From the IMG/VR virus record IMGVR_UViG_3300012924_000017, positions 1 to 34,146 of that record: a DNA stretch of 34,146 nt. One strand, 5' to 3'. Below, piece by piece: positions 28,245 to 34,146 of this stretch (its first letter is position 1; every line of letters begins with the position of its first letter). The notes beneath the pieces are model-generated. The model did not search any database. It had not been told where the DNA came from and saw only the letters and a list, made by a program, of their open reading frames with translations. The stretch is from a virus. The position numbers were made by a program, and so were the translations under genes.

Positions 28245-28862
28245 ATGTTCGACCATCTGGCGAAGTCCTGCGACCGCATCGTGGTAACCGGACCACACCG
28301 GACCGGCACCACCATCGCGGCGCAGATGATCGCCCACGACACCGGCTACCGCTACGTGGACGAGATGGACGATCTGCTGGGGTACTACCCCGGACGCCTG
28401 GACGAGTGGCTGGAGCGCAAGCTCAAGGTCCCGGGCGTCGTCGCGCAGGGACCGTCGCTGCTCAAGATGCTGGTGGATTCCCCACCACCGGACACGCTCG
28501 TTGTGCTCATGCGCCGGGCGCCCCAGGACGTACTCGCCAGCGAGATGCGGGTGGGTTGGGAGTACCGGCAGCGCGAGCTGGAGCTCTACGGCCACACCGA
28601 AGGTGACGTGGCTGAGATCAAGTACGCGTACTGGGACGCGAACGCTCCGCCTAAGTCGATCGAGATCGAGTACCAGTCGCTGCGCGAGCACTGGGCCTGG
28701 GTGGAACCATCCCGCCGCCGCGGCTGGCACCGCAAGCAGACGGCGGTGGGCGCGATGACGATCCGCGGCATGGGGGAGCCCCGCTGGATCGACCAGCAGC
28801 CACCGTGGGCGCCCAGACACGTGGCTACGCCCCCGATGGAAAGGCACTCGTTCCCATGGTGA
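28245..28862 (+). CDS. sulfotransferase-like P-loop protein
   Basis: 205 residues from ATG 28245, directly abutting the previous stop. The N-terminal IVVTGPHRTGTT (residues 12-23) is a P-loop like the 5'-phosphosulfate-binding loop of sulfotransferases (G-x-x-R-S/T-G-T-T). RAPQDVLAS (91-99) fits the 3'-phosphate-binding R...S motif. A C-terminal RRRGWHRKQTA adds basic residues. Sulfotransferases move sulfate from PAPS to hydroxyls; some P-loop kinases share this form, so a kinase-like enzyme is the alternative. An enzyme of this sort inside the tail operon is unusual. It might modify tail or host surface polymers. Motif assignment is by eye. Confidence 0.6.
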   Translation: MFDHLAKSCDRIVVTGPHRTGTTIAAQMIAHDTGYRYVDEMDDLLGYYPGRLDEWLERKLKVPGVVAQGPSLLKMLVDSPPPDTLVVLMRRAPQDVLASEMRVGWEYRQRELELYGHTEGDVAEIKYAYWDANAPPKSIEIEYQSLREHWAWVEPSRRRGWHRKQTAVGAMTIRGMGEPRWIDQQPPWAPRHVATPPMERHSFPW

Positions 28863-29257
28863 TGACGCAGTGTTCTCCGTCCGGGCTCGGGGTACTGGTC
28901 TTCGACCTGGTGATTCCACAAGGCGCCGATTGGCCCGGGATCAACTACCCGATCATCGGTCCCGATGGTCAGCCGTATGACTTGACCGGTTGTTCGACGC
29001 GAGGTCAGATCCGGCCACATCCCGGATCGGATGAAATCTACTTCACCTGGTCGACCAGCCCCACCGTTGGTCAGGGGCTGATCACCCTCACCGGTACCAC
29101 GCTGAACATTCGGATTCTCGCGGAAGAGTCCGCTCCGTGGACCTTTGCCCAGGGCGCCTACGACATTCTGCTGAATAACCCGGCGGCTCCGGTGGGGCTG
29201 CGGATTTCGCGGGTGGCCATGGGTTCCGTCACCGTCTCCCCCGAGGTTACTCAATGA
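28856..29257 (+). CDS. small baseplate/tail protein (BppU-N-like pattern)
   Basis: 133 residues from ATG 28856, with GGAAAGG 11 bases upstream; ATG 28862 is an alternative. It overlaps the previous gene by 7 bases. Beta-rich: VLVFDLVIPQGADWPGIN, then DGQPYDLTGCSTRGQIRPHP, then ILAEESAPWTFAQGAYDILL and VAMGSVTVSPEVT. The D-L-T-G strand followed by an R-x-x strand and a V-x-x-G-x-V-x-V-S-P-E-V-T end matches a common tail-module family in Gram-positive phages, related by pattern to baseplate upper domains. The assignment is tentative. Confidence 0.6.
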   Translation: MVMTQCSPSGLGVLVFDLVIPQGADWPGINYPIIGPDGQPYDLTGCSTRGQIRPHPGSDEIYFTWSTSPTVGQGLITLTGTTLNIRILAEESAPWTFAQGAYDILLNNPAAPVGLRISRVAMGSVTVSPEVTQ

Positions 29258-29463
29258 GTGTTAGTCGCAAGTGCATTTACTGCAACCAGGAAGACGACCA
29301 CCCCAAGCACGAACGCATTCTGCCTGGGTTCGTCTCGGTGTACGGGCACATGGACTGCTGCGCCCTGGCCACTGACTGCGAGTTGTGCGGCCCCGTCGTG
29401 GAAGCCGCGGACGGCAAGCGCGGGGAAGACCTCCGTGCGTACATCATGAGCGAGAAGGGCTGA
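29254..29463 (+). CDS. small zinc-binding protein
   Basis: 69 residues from ATG 29254, overlapping the previous stop (ATGA). Two Cys pairs, CIYCNQ (C7, C10) and DCELCG (C42, C45), and a His/Cys segment in between (GHMDCCALATDC) would form one or two zinc sites. The rest is charged. It is one of several small Cys-rich proteins in this phage. Function unknown. Confidence 0.65.
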   Translation: MSVSRKCIYCNQEDDHPKHERILPGFVSVYGHMDCCALATDCELCGPVVEAADGKRGEDLRAYIMSEKG

Positions 29464-29467
29464 CCCC

Positions 29468-29860
29468 GTGGGAAACGTTGTTACTGTCGAGGCGAACAAG
29501 CTTGTCACCTCTAGTGTGACGGGCGCGTCGTACACCGCAGCTACTGGGGCCATTAATCTGGCGCTTACTACCAGCGTTGGTACCGCCACTGCTGCCGGCA
29601 CTGAGGTGACGGGCGGCTCATACGCGCGTCAGCCGACCACCGGCACTTGGGGCACTGCAGCCTCTGGCACGATCACCAATAGTGTGGGAGCGATCAGTTT
29701 CACGCTTATGCCTGCCTGCACGATCGCCGGAATTGAGCTATGGGACTCGGCTGGTTCTCCAGTACAGCGTTGGTTCGGTGCACTGACCGCCAGCAAGACG
29801 GTAAACGTCGGAGACACTGTGACCTTTGCTACGTCCAGCATCGTGATCTCGCTGACGTAA
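29468..29860 (+). CDS. tail fibre-type protein (small, common phage family)
   Basis: 130 residues from GTG 29468. It has the signature layout of a widespread phage protein family: ITGASYTAATG-like start (SVTGASYTAATGAINLALTT), then AAGTEVTGGSYARQPTTGTW, then ACTIAGIELWDSAG, WFGALTASKTVNVGDTVTFA. Members occur near tail fibre genes in many phages; their precise role is unclear. The 29861-29918 gap after it is AT-richer and contains a TATACG and a TATAAC, a possible promoter for the next gene, but no -35 box is clear. Confidence 0.7.
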   Translation: MGNVVTVEANKLVTSSVTGASYTAATGAINLALTTSVGTATAAGTEVTGGSYARQPTTGTWGTAASGTITNSVGAISFTLMPACTIAGIELWDSAGSPVQRWFGALTASKTVNVGDTVTFATSSIVISLT

Positions 29861-29918
29861 TGCCGCGAGTATACGATGTATAACTCGGTACTGTTAGATA
29901 TGAAGGGTTGCGTTACGT

Positions 29919-30230
29919 ATGGCTGCGAGCATTACTATTGGTGCGGTTGACAGTTCGACGCCACAAATACTGCCGTACCTGGACCCTGCGTACGGAAACA
30001 CGGTACTGGTGCGCAATGTAGGTTTGGAGACCGTGTACTTTGCATCAATCGATACCAGAGCTTCTGCCGCCAATCGGTTGGTTACAGCCGGCTATCCACT
30101 GTTCCCTGGAGATTCTGTGACGTTCCCAGCGTCGCTCGAGGCCGATTTCCACCAAACTGGCTTTAATACGCTTGCTGGCACGTCTGAGATCACGTACGTA
30201 TGCGCCGTACCTAGTTCTCAGTCCAGCTAA
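29919..30230 (+). CDS. unrecognised tail-module protein
   Basis: 103 residues from ATG 29919, with GAAGGG 11 bases upstream. Beta-rich with few charges (ILPYLDPAYGNTVLVRNVGL, then YPLFPGDSVTFPASLEADFH). The composition is that of a virion component, and the V-R-N-V/G-x-x-V-x-F pattern recalls small capsid- or tail-surface proteins. No family identified. A weak hairpin (TGGAGC, GCC, GCTCCA at 30260-30274) follows it. Confidence 0.6.
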   Translation: MAASITIGAVDSSTPQILPYLDPAYGNTVLVRNVGLETVYFASIDTRASAANRLVTAGYPLFPGDSVTFPASLEADFHQTGFNTLAGTSEITYVCAVPSSQSS

Positions 30231-30298
30231 CACTGGTCATGCCTACCTCTAACCTCTGATGGAGCGCCGCTCCAGCGTCATCTAAAAGGCCGGGGCCG

Positions 30299-31015
30299 AT
30301 GGCTAATGACCTAATCACCGTCAGCTCGGTCAACTCTAACGCGATGTGGCAGGCCGGCGGTACCGCGCTCAAGACGCTATCGGTGGCTCCCAGTACGACC
30401 GGTGCGCTGCTGGTCTTGGCCACTACCGCAGGCAGCAACACCGCTAGCACTGCGGTATCCGGCGGCGGATGCAGTGCCAGCGGTTCTGGGTTGCCTGGCG
30501 CGTGGCAGTTGGTCGCCGGTCCGTTTAGTAGCAACGTGCCGTGGAAATTGGAGCTGTGGATGGGCGTGGTTAACACCACTGGGGCATCCACCATCACCAT
30601 CACTAACACCTCGTCCGGCACCAACCGGCTCAATTGCAAGGAGTTCCTCGCCGGGGGTCCGGGCACAACCTGGTCTCAAGACGGTGCGGGTGGCACCAAA
30701 CAGAACGCGACCTCCGCCACTGTCACCTACCCCACCTTAACCCCGTCCGGGGAGAACCGTCTCTACGCCGGGTTCGGCGTCAATGGCACTGGCCTCACCA
30801 CGGGTGCTACCCCCTCGGGAACCATCGTGGAGCTGGACCCAGGAACCAACCCGTATCTCTACAACCCAGACGTGGCGAACTCGGCACAGAGTCCCACCAG
30901 CAACCAGAGCGCGTCGGCGGTGTCTTACACGATCGGCGCACTGATCAAGGCCGACAACCCTGTCCGGCAACCGCTGCCTTACCGAGCGCGGCTCGTGCGC
31001 GCGAGTCACTGGTAG
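30299..31015 (+). CDS. tail appendage protein with shared C-terminal motif
   Basis: 238 residues from ATG 30299. Mostly Ser/Thr/Gly/Ala-rich beta-sandwich (KTLSVAPSTTGALLVLATTA, then WKLELWMGVVNTTGASTITI, then NRLYAGFGVNGTGLTTGATP, and a basic end). The last 10 residues, RARLVRASHW, are identical to the last 10 of the 31026-31838 protein. It probably forms an appendage of the tail tip. The RBS is weak (GGCCGGGG). The two proteins look like a duplicated pair that share a terminal motif. Confidence 0.7.
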   Translation: MANDLITVSSVNSNAMWQAGGTALKTLSVAPSTTGALLVLATTAGSNTASTAVSGGGCSASGSGLPGAWQLVAGPFSSNVPWKLELWMGVVNTTGASTITITNTSSGTNRLNCKEFLAGGPGTTWSQDGAGGTKQNATSATVTYPTLTPSGENRLYAGFGVNGTGLTTGATPSGTIVELDPGTNPYLYNPDVANSAQSPTSNQSASAVSYTIGALIKADNPVRQPLPYRARLVRASHW

Positions 31016-31025
31016 GAGGACCCCA

Positions 31026-31838
31026 GTGGCGGTCGGGTTCGGCTCGCTCAGCGCCTCGCACGTGATCAGCGGGACGGTGGTTACAGCAACCTGCCCGACG
31101 GGAACCGTGCCAGGGGACCTGCTGGTGTTCTTCGCCTGCAACGACGGTCCCAACATCTACAGCACCTGGGATGCGACGCTCACCCCGTTGTACGTGCCGA
31201 CTGCGGCCGACTTCTCGGCGGACGCCGGCCACCAGCAAGATCTGGGGTCGGCTTCGTGGTTCCGGTTCGCCACCGTGGCGGACGTGGCCGGGACAACGAC
31301 CTATACGGCCACCAAGGCTGGCAGCGCGTCCACGCAGCCGAACCAGATCGTCTGCATCCGCTACGGCGGCGCGCTCGGTGGCTACAGCCCCGGCGCGGCC
31401 ACACTGAACAGCTCCACCCCCTCGGCGATCGCGTCGAACTGGGCCTACCGGCAAGGCTTCACCCCCGGGGTGACCTATGGCCTGACCAGCGCGAACGCGG
31501 CATGTCCGGCGCCCGTCAACCCGACCGACACGATCAACCCCACCGACCTAGTGCTGCGGGCCTATGCGTTCGGGTCGAATGCAACAAACAGCGGGTTCAC
31601 GATGTCCGCCGCGCCGGCTGGCTGGACGCAGCGCGGGTCCGGTTCGACGATCACCTCCGATACGACCAAGTTCAACGTGGGCATGTTGATCTGCGATCGA
31701 TTCGGAGCCACCGACACCGCGACGGTGACCGCCAGCGTGGCCGGCAACTTCGACATCTACACGGCGGTGTTCCAAGCCACCCCGGTCCCGCAGCCGCCCA
31801 CCAACAGGGCTCGGCTCGTCCGCGCCAGCCACTGGTAG
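31026..31838 (+). CDS. tail appendage protein with shared C-terminal motif
   Basis: 270 residues from GTG 31026 with GGAGGA upstream. It has the layout of beta-sandwich surface proteins: TCPTGTVPGDLLVFFACNDG, SASWFRFATVADVAGTTTYT, IVCIRYGGALGGYSPGAA, then SAAPAGWTQRGSGSTITSD and FDIYTAVFQATPV. It ends in RARLVRASHW, as does the upstream protein. It has the same P-x-GDLL and P-A-GWT pattern as the 25301-26059 protein. Probably a host-contact protein. Confidence 0.72.
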   Translation: MAVGFGSLSASHVISGTVVTATCPTGTVPGDLLVFFACNDGPNIYSTWDATLTPLYVPTAADFSADAGHQQDLGSASWFRFATVADVAGTTTYTATKAGSASTQPNQIVCIRYGGALGGYSPGAATLNSSTPSAIASNWAYRQGFTPGVTYGLTSANAACPAPVNPTDTINPTDLVLRAYAFGSNATNSGFTMSAAPAGWTQRGSGSTITSDTTKFNVGMLICDRFGATDTATVTASVAGNFDIYTAVFQATPVPQPPTNRARLVRASHW

Positions 31839-31846
31839 GAGACAAC

Positions 31847-32359
31847 GTGACGCTCTACGTCGCAGCCAATGCGGTCATGCCGACAACCGCGGCGCCGCTT
31901 ACCCAGCTCACCGGCACAGCAATCAAGACGATGCTGCAGGTGGCCACTCCGTCGACCCGACAGCTCAAGGTCGTGGCATTCGGTATTGAGTTCGCTAGCG
32001 CGCTCACTGCCGCCGCGACGGTTGAGTTAGTCGACACCGGTACGGTGGCGGCCACAGGCCTGACCGCGCACGTCGCCGCCGGGGTCCAGCCGTACGGGGC
32101 GGATTCGCAGTCCGGCGCGTCGGACATGACGCTAGGCACCGGCGCAACCGGGTACTGGACCACTGGCGGCCCGACCGAAGGCACGATCACGTCAGTCCGG
32201 CACGGGAAATACAAGAATCTGCCGATCGGGGCGACCTCCTACGAGTGGGAATGGTCCCTCGGCCGCGAGTTCGCCGTGCCTGTGTCGCACTTCCTCCGGA
32301 TCCGGGTGACCACGTCGGTCACCATCGGTGTGTACTGCTGGATATTGTGGGACGAGTAG
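31847..32359 (+). CDS. tail appendage protein
   Basis: 170 residues from GTG 31847, with AGGAG 5 bases upstream; the ORF is open from 31256 in this frame but overlaps the previous gene. Beta-rich (VAFGIEFASALTAAATVELV, then SWEWSLGREFAVPV-like YEWEWSLGREFAVPVSHFLR, then TTSVTIGVYCWILWDE). It carries the F/Y-x-W-x-W core pattern and the hydrophobic C-terminal strand usual in small virion proteins. Likely part of the tail fibre network. Confidence 0.7.
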   Translation: MTLYVAANAVMPTTAAPLTQLTGTAIKTMLQVATPSTRQLKVVAFGIEFASALTAAATVELVDTGTVAATGLTAHVAAGVQPYGADSQSGASDMTLGTGATGYWTTGGPTEGTITSVRHGKYKNLPIGATSYEWEWSLGREFAVPVSHFLRIRVTTSVTIGVYCWILWDE

Positions 32360-32411
32360 TCGATCAAGGGCGGTGGTTTGCGGGAGAGTCTTAACTAGAG
32401 AGCGGTGACCT

Positions 32412-34146
32412 ATGGCGCGTCTAGGTCGGAGTCGGCCGAACCGGCACCCCCAGACCGTTGTCCGCGGGATCGTTACTGGATCCGCGACGCTCAGCGCGAC
32501 CGCCGGACTAACCAGCGCGGCAGTAATCACCGAACGTCCAGCGGCGACGCTGTCGGCGACCGCTGGACTGACCAGCGCTGTGTCCGTCACCGAACGCCCA
32601 ACGGCCACTCTCTCGGCGAGTACCTCCCTGACCGCCGCTGCGGTACTGACGAAGCGCCCGTCGGCGACCTTGTCGGCGACCGCCGGACTGACCAGCGCGA
32701 CGGTGATCACCGAACGTCCAGCTGCGGCCCTGTCGGCGACCACTGGCCTGACCGCCGCCGCAAAGCTGACGAAGCTCCCGGGAGCCACCCTCGCGGTGAC
32801 CGCCGGACTGACCAGCGCGACAGTAGTCACCCAACGCCCAGCCGCCGCGCTAAGCGCCTCCACCGGGATCACGGCAGCCGCGTTGGTTGGCACTCCCGCC
32901 TTCGCCACCCTGTCGGCGACCACCAGCCTGACCAGTGCCGGCGTGGTCACCGAACGGCCAGCGGCGGCGTTCTCGAGTACCACCGGCCTCACCGCCGCCA
33001 CAACGCTGACGAAGTTCCCGACGGCCACGTTGCCGGGCGTTACCAGCCTGTCCGCCGCCGCAACGAAGCTCATTGGCGCGGCAGCGTCACTGCCGGGGTC
33101 CGCTGAGCTGACCGCCGTCGCGTTGGTCAGCGTTCCCGCTTCCGGCACCCTGTCGGCGACCGCTGGGCTGACTAGCACCGCCACGGTCACCGAACGCCCA
33201 GCGGCGGCACTGTCGAGTACCAGCGGTCTGACCGCTGCCGCGATATTGACGAAGTTCCCGGCGGCCACCTTACCCGGGGTCACCGGGATGTCGCTGGTGC
33301 CGACCGAGTTCGGGGCCGCAGCGCTGACGCCAGCCACTGGGCTGACCGCCGCCGCAAAGCTAACGAAGTTCCCAGGTGCCACGCTCAGTGCCGCTGGTGG
33401 ACTGAGCAGCGGAGCAGTTGTAACCGAACGTCCAACGGCGACGTTGTCAGCAACCGGCGGGCTGACCGCTACCGCGGCAACCGCCAGGGACGCTGGCACG
33501 GCCACTCTGTACGCCACCACCGGGCTGACCTCGACGGCCCTCTCCGGTCCGTTGGGCAGCGCGACGCTCGCGGGGCAGTCTCAGCTCACCGTCGGTCCCT
33601 ACCCGCTGTTCCCCAGCACGTTCCTGTTCCCGAGCGCCACGCTCTACCCATCCACTGGTCCGTGGGACCAGACCTTCCCGAGCGCCACCCTGTCGGCAAC
33701 GGCTGGTCTGACCGCCGCGGCTGCTGGTGGGCACATCAGCCTCGCCGCCACCCTGAGTGCGACGACGGGCCTCACGGCGAACGCGACGCGGGTTCGGTCG
33801 GGTACCGCGACGTTGAGTGCCTCCACGGCACTGACGGCCGGTGCCACGATCCGTTACCTGCCGAGCGCGACACTGCACGCGTCGACCGGGTTGACCGCTC
33901 AGGCGCGCGACATCATCCGTCCGAGCGCGACCCTGACGGTCGTCGCTGGACTCGTCGTCGCCGCGAAGGTCACACACCTGCCGACATCGACCCTGTCGGC
34001 TTCGACAGGGTTGGTCGCCGCGGTCAGCCTGACCAAGCTGCCCGCCGCCTCGCTGGCGGCGCATGGCGCACTGACCTCGAACGCGCGCGATCTCGTCACG
34101 GCGGCGGCTCCACTGGCCGCCGCCGCGGCGCTGACCGCGCAGGCCC
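32412..34146 (+). CDS. repeat-rich tail fibre-like protein (runs off the window)
   Basis: At least 578 residues from ATG 32412, with no stop before the window end; a TGA lies in frame just upstream of the start, so ATG 32412 is the first possible start. After a basic N-terminal segment (ARLGRSRPNRHPQTVVRG) the whole protein is built of about 28 units of near 20 residues, such as ATLSATAGLTSAAVITERP. Many units end in TERP or T-K-L/F/R-P, often alternating in a near-40-residue period. Ala, Thr, Ser and Leu dominate; Cys is absent. Such repeats suit a trimeric or solenoid fibre. The function is inferred from position at the end of the tail module. Antisense and shifted ORFs over it are shadows. 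Confidence 0.8.
   Translation, partial: MARLGRSRPNRHPQTVVRGIVTGSATLSATAGLTSAAVITERPAATLSATAGLTSAVSVTERPTATLSASTSLTAAAVLTKRPSATLSATAGLTSATVITERPAAALSATTGLTAAAKLTKLPGATLAVTAGLTSATVVTQRPAAALSASTGITAAALVGTPAFATLSATTSLTSAGVVTERPAAAFSSTTGLTAATTLTKFPTATLPGVTSLSAAATKLIGAAASLPGSAELTAVALVSVPASGTLSATAGLTSTATVTERPAAALSSTSGLTAAAILTKFPAATLPGVTGMSLVPTEFGAAALTPATGLTAAAKLTKFPGATLSAAGGLSSGAVVTERPTATLSATGGLTATAATARDAGTATLYATTGLTSTALSGPLGSATLAGQSQLTVGPYPLFPSTFLFPSATLYPSTGPWDQTFPSATLSATAGLTAAAAGGHISLAATLSATTGLTANATRVRSGTATLSASTALTAGATIRYLPSATLHASTGLTAQARDIIRPSATLTVVAGLVVAAKVTHLPTSTLSASTGLVAAVSLTKLPAASLAAHGALTSNARDLVTAAAPLAAAAALTAQA
32478..34146 (+). repeat. about 28 degenerate ~60-bp coding repeats
   Basis: Tandem repeats of about 60 bp (20 codons), with consensus ACCCTGTCGGCGACC-x-GGACTGACC, lie inside the fibre-like gene. 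They are most regular at 32478-33480, with many units paired into about 120-bp higher-order units. Between about 33560 and 33680 the pattern is broken by Phe/Pro-rich sequence. They extend to the window end. Confidence 0.85.

Noticed and set aside
29861-29918. Promoter in the AT-richer gap before 29919
   Set aside because: TATAAC-like boxes exist but no matching -35 element, so it was not called as a feature.
32405-33106. Shifted plus-strand ORF (233 codons) over the repeat gene
   Set aside because: Arg/His/Asp-rich reading of the same repeats, wrong frame for the ATG at 32412, and with no RBS.
32192-33520. 442-codon minus-strand ORF with repeats over the fibre-like gene
   Set aside because: It is the antisense of the repeat array: Ala/Val/Ser/Pro-rich from the same 60-bp repeats. 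It has no RBS and overlaps the end of the 31847-32359 gene. The plus-strand frame fits the operon.
32478-34146. Tandem repeats as a CRISPR array
   Set aside because: The repeats are adjacent 60-bp coding units without spacers, and they vary at most codons. A CRISPR array needs near-identical repeats with unique spacers.

Overview
This window is the late structural region of a tailed, non-contractile-tail (siphovirus-type) bacteriophage or prophage of an actinobacterium. The sequence is GC-rich, GTG starts are common, Shine-Dalgarno sequences are strong, and the proteins are of kinds typical of actinophages: an XkdF-type capsid protease, tail assembly chaperones with a -1 frameshift, a glycine-rich tape measure and many beta-rich tail appendages. 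I cannot assign a host genus, and no integrase, repressor or lysis gene is visible, so lytic phage and prophage cannot be told apart.

Layout. Positions 1-600 hold the end of a plus-strand gene and two small minus-strand genes. At 669-1208 is a small-terminase-like DNA-binding protein. Positions 1301-4381 are a block of seven reverse-strand genes: a small serine recombinase, two small two-pass membrane proteins and unrecognised small proteins. A tRNA-like element lies in the block, and hairpins follow several of its genes. TerL (4431-6980) carries an intein. Positions 7517-18590 run portal, MuF-like protein, capsid protease-scaffold, major capsid protein, decoration or connector proteins, head-tail adaptors, major tail protein and the G/GT chaperones. 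The tape measure is at 18606-22715. Positions 22731-34146 hold tail-tip and appendage genes, a sulfotransferase-like P-loop protein, and a tail-fibre-like protein of about 28 alanine/threonine-rich 20-residue repeats that runs off the window.

The most striking feature is in TerL. The intein interrupts the ATPase just before its Walker B acidic pair. Where an in-frame homing endonuclease would be expected, there is a 271-codon HNH/zinc-finger endonuclease gene in a different reading frame. The intein frame stays open through the same 816 bases and there encodes only featureless Ser/Thr/Ala/Arg-rich sequence. The endonuclease ORF starts where the N-terminal splicing domain ends and stops where the C-terminal splicing domain begins. 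One stretch of DNA therefore appears to encode both an intein linker and a separately translated endonuclease.

How the genes work together: the terminase and portal package DNA; the protease-scaffold fusion and capsid protein build the head; the adaptors join head to tail; the chaperones and tape measure assemble a tail that the tape-measure length rule puts near 200 nm; the tail-tip and fibre proteins recognise the host. All functions are inferred by reading motifs. No database search was run.
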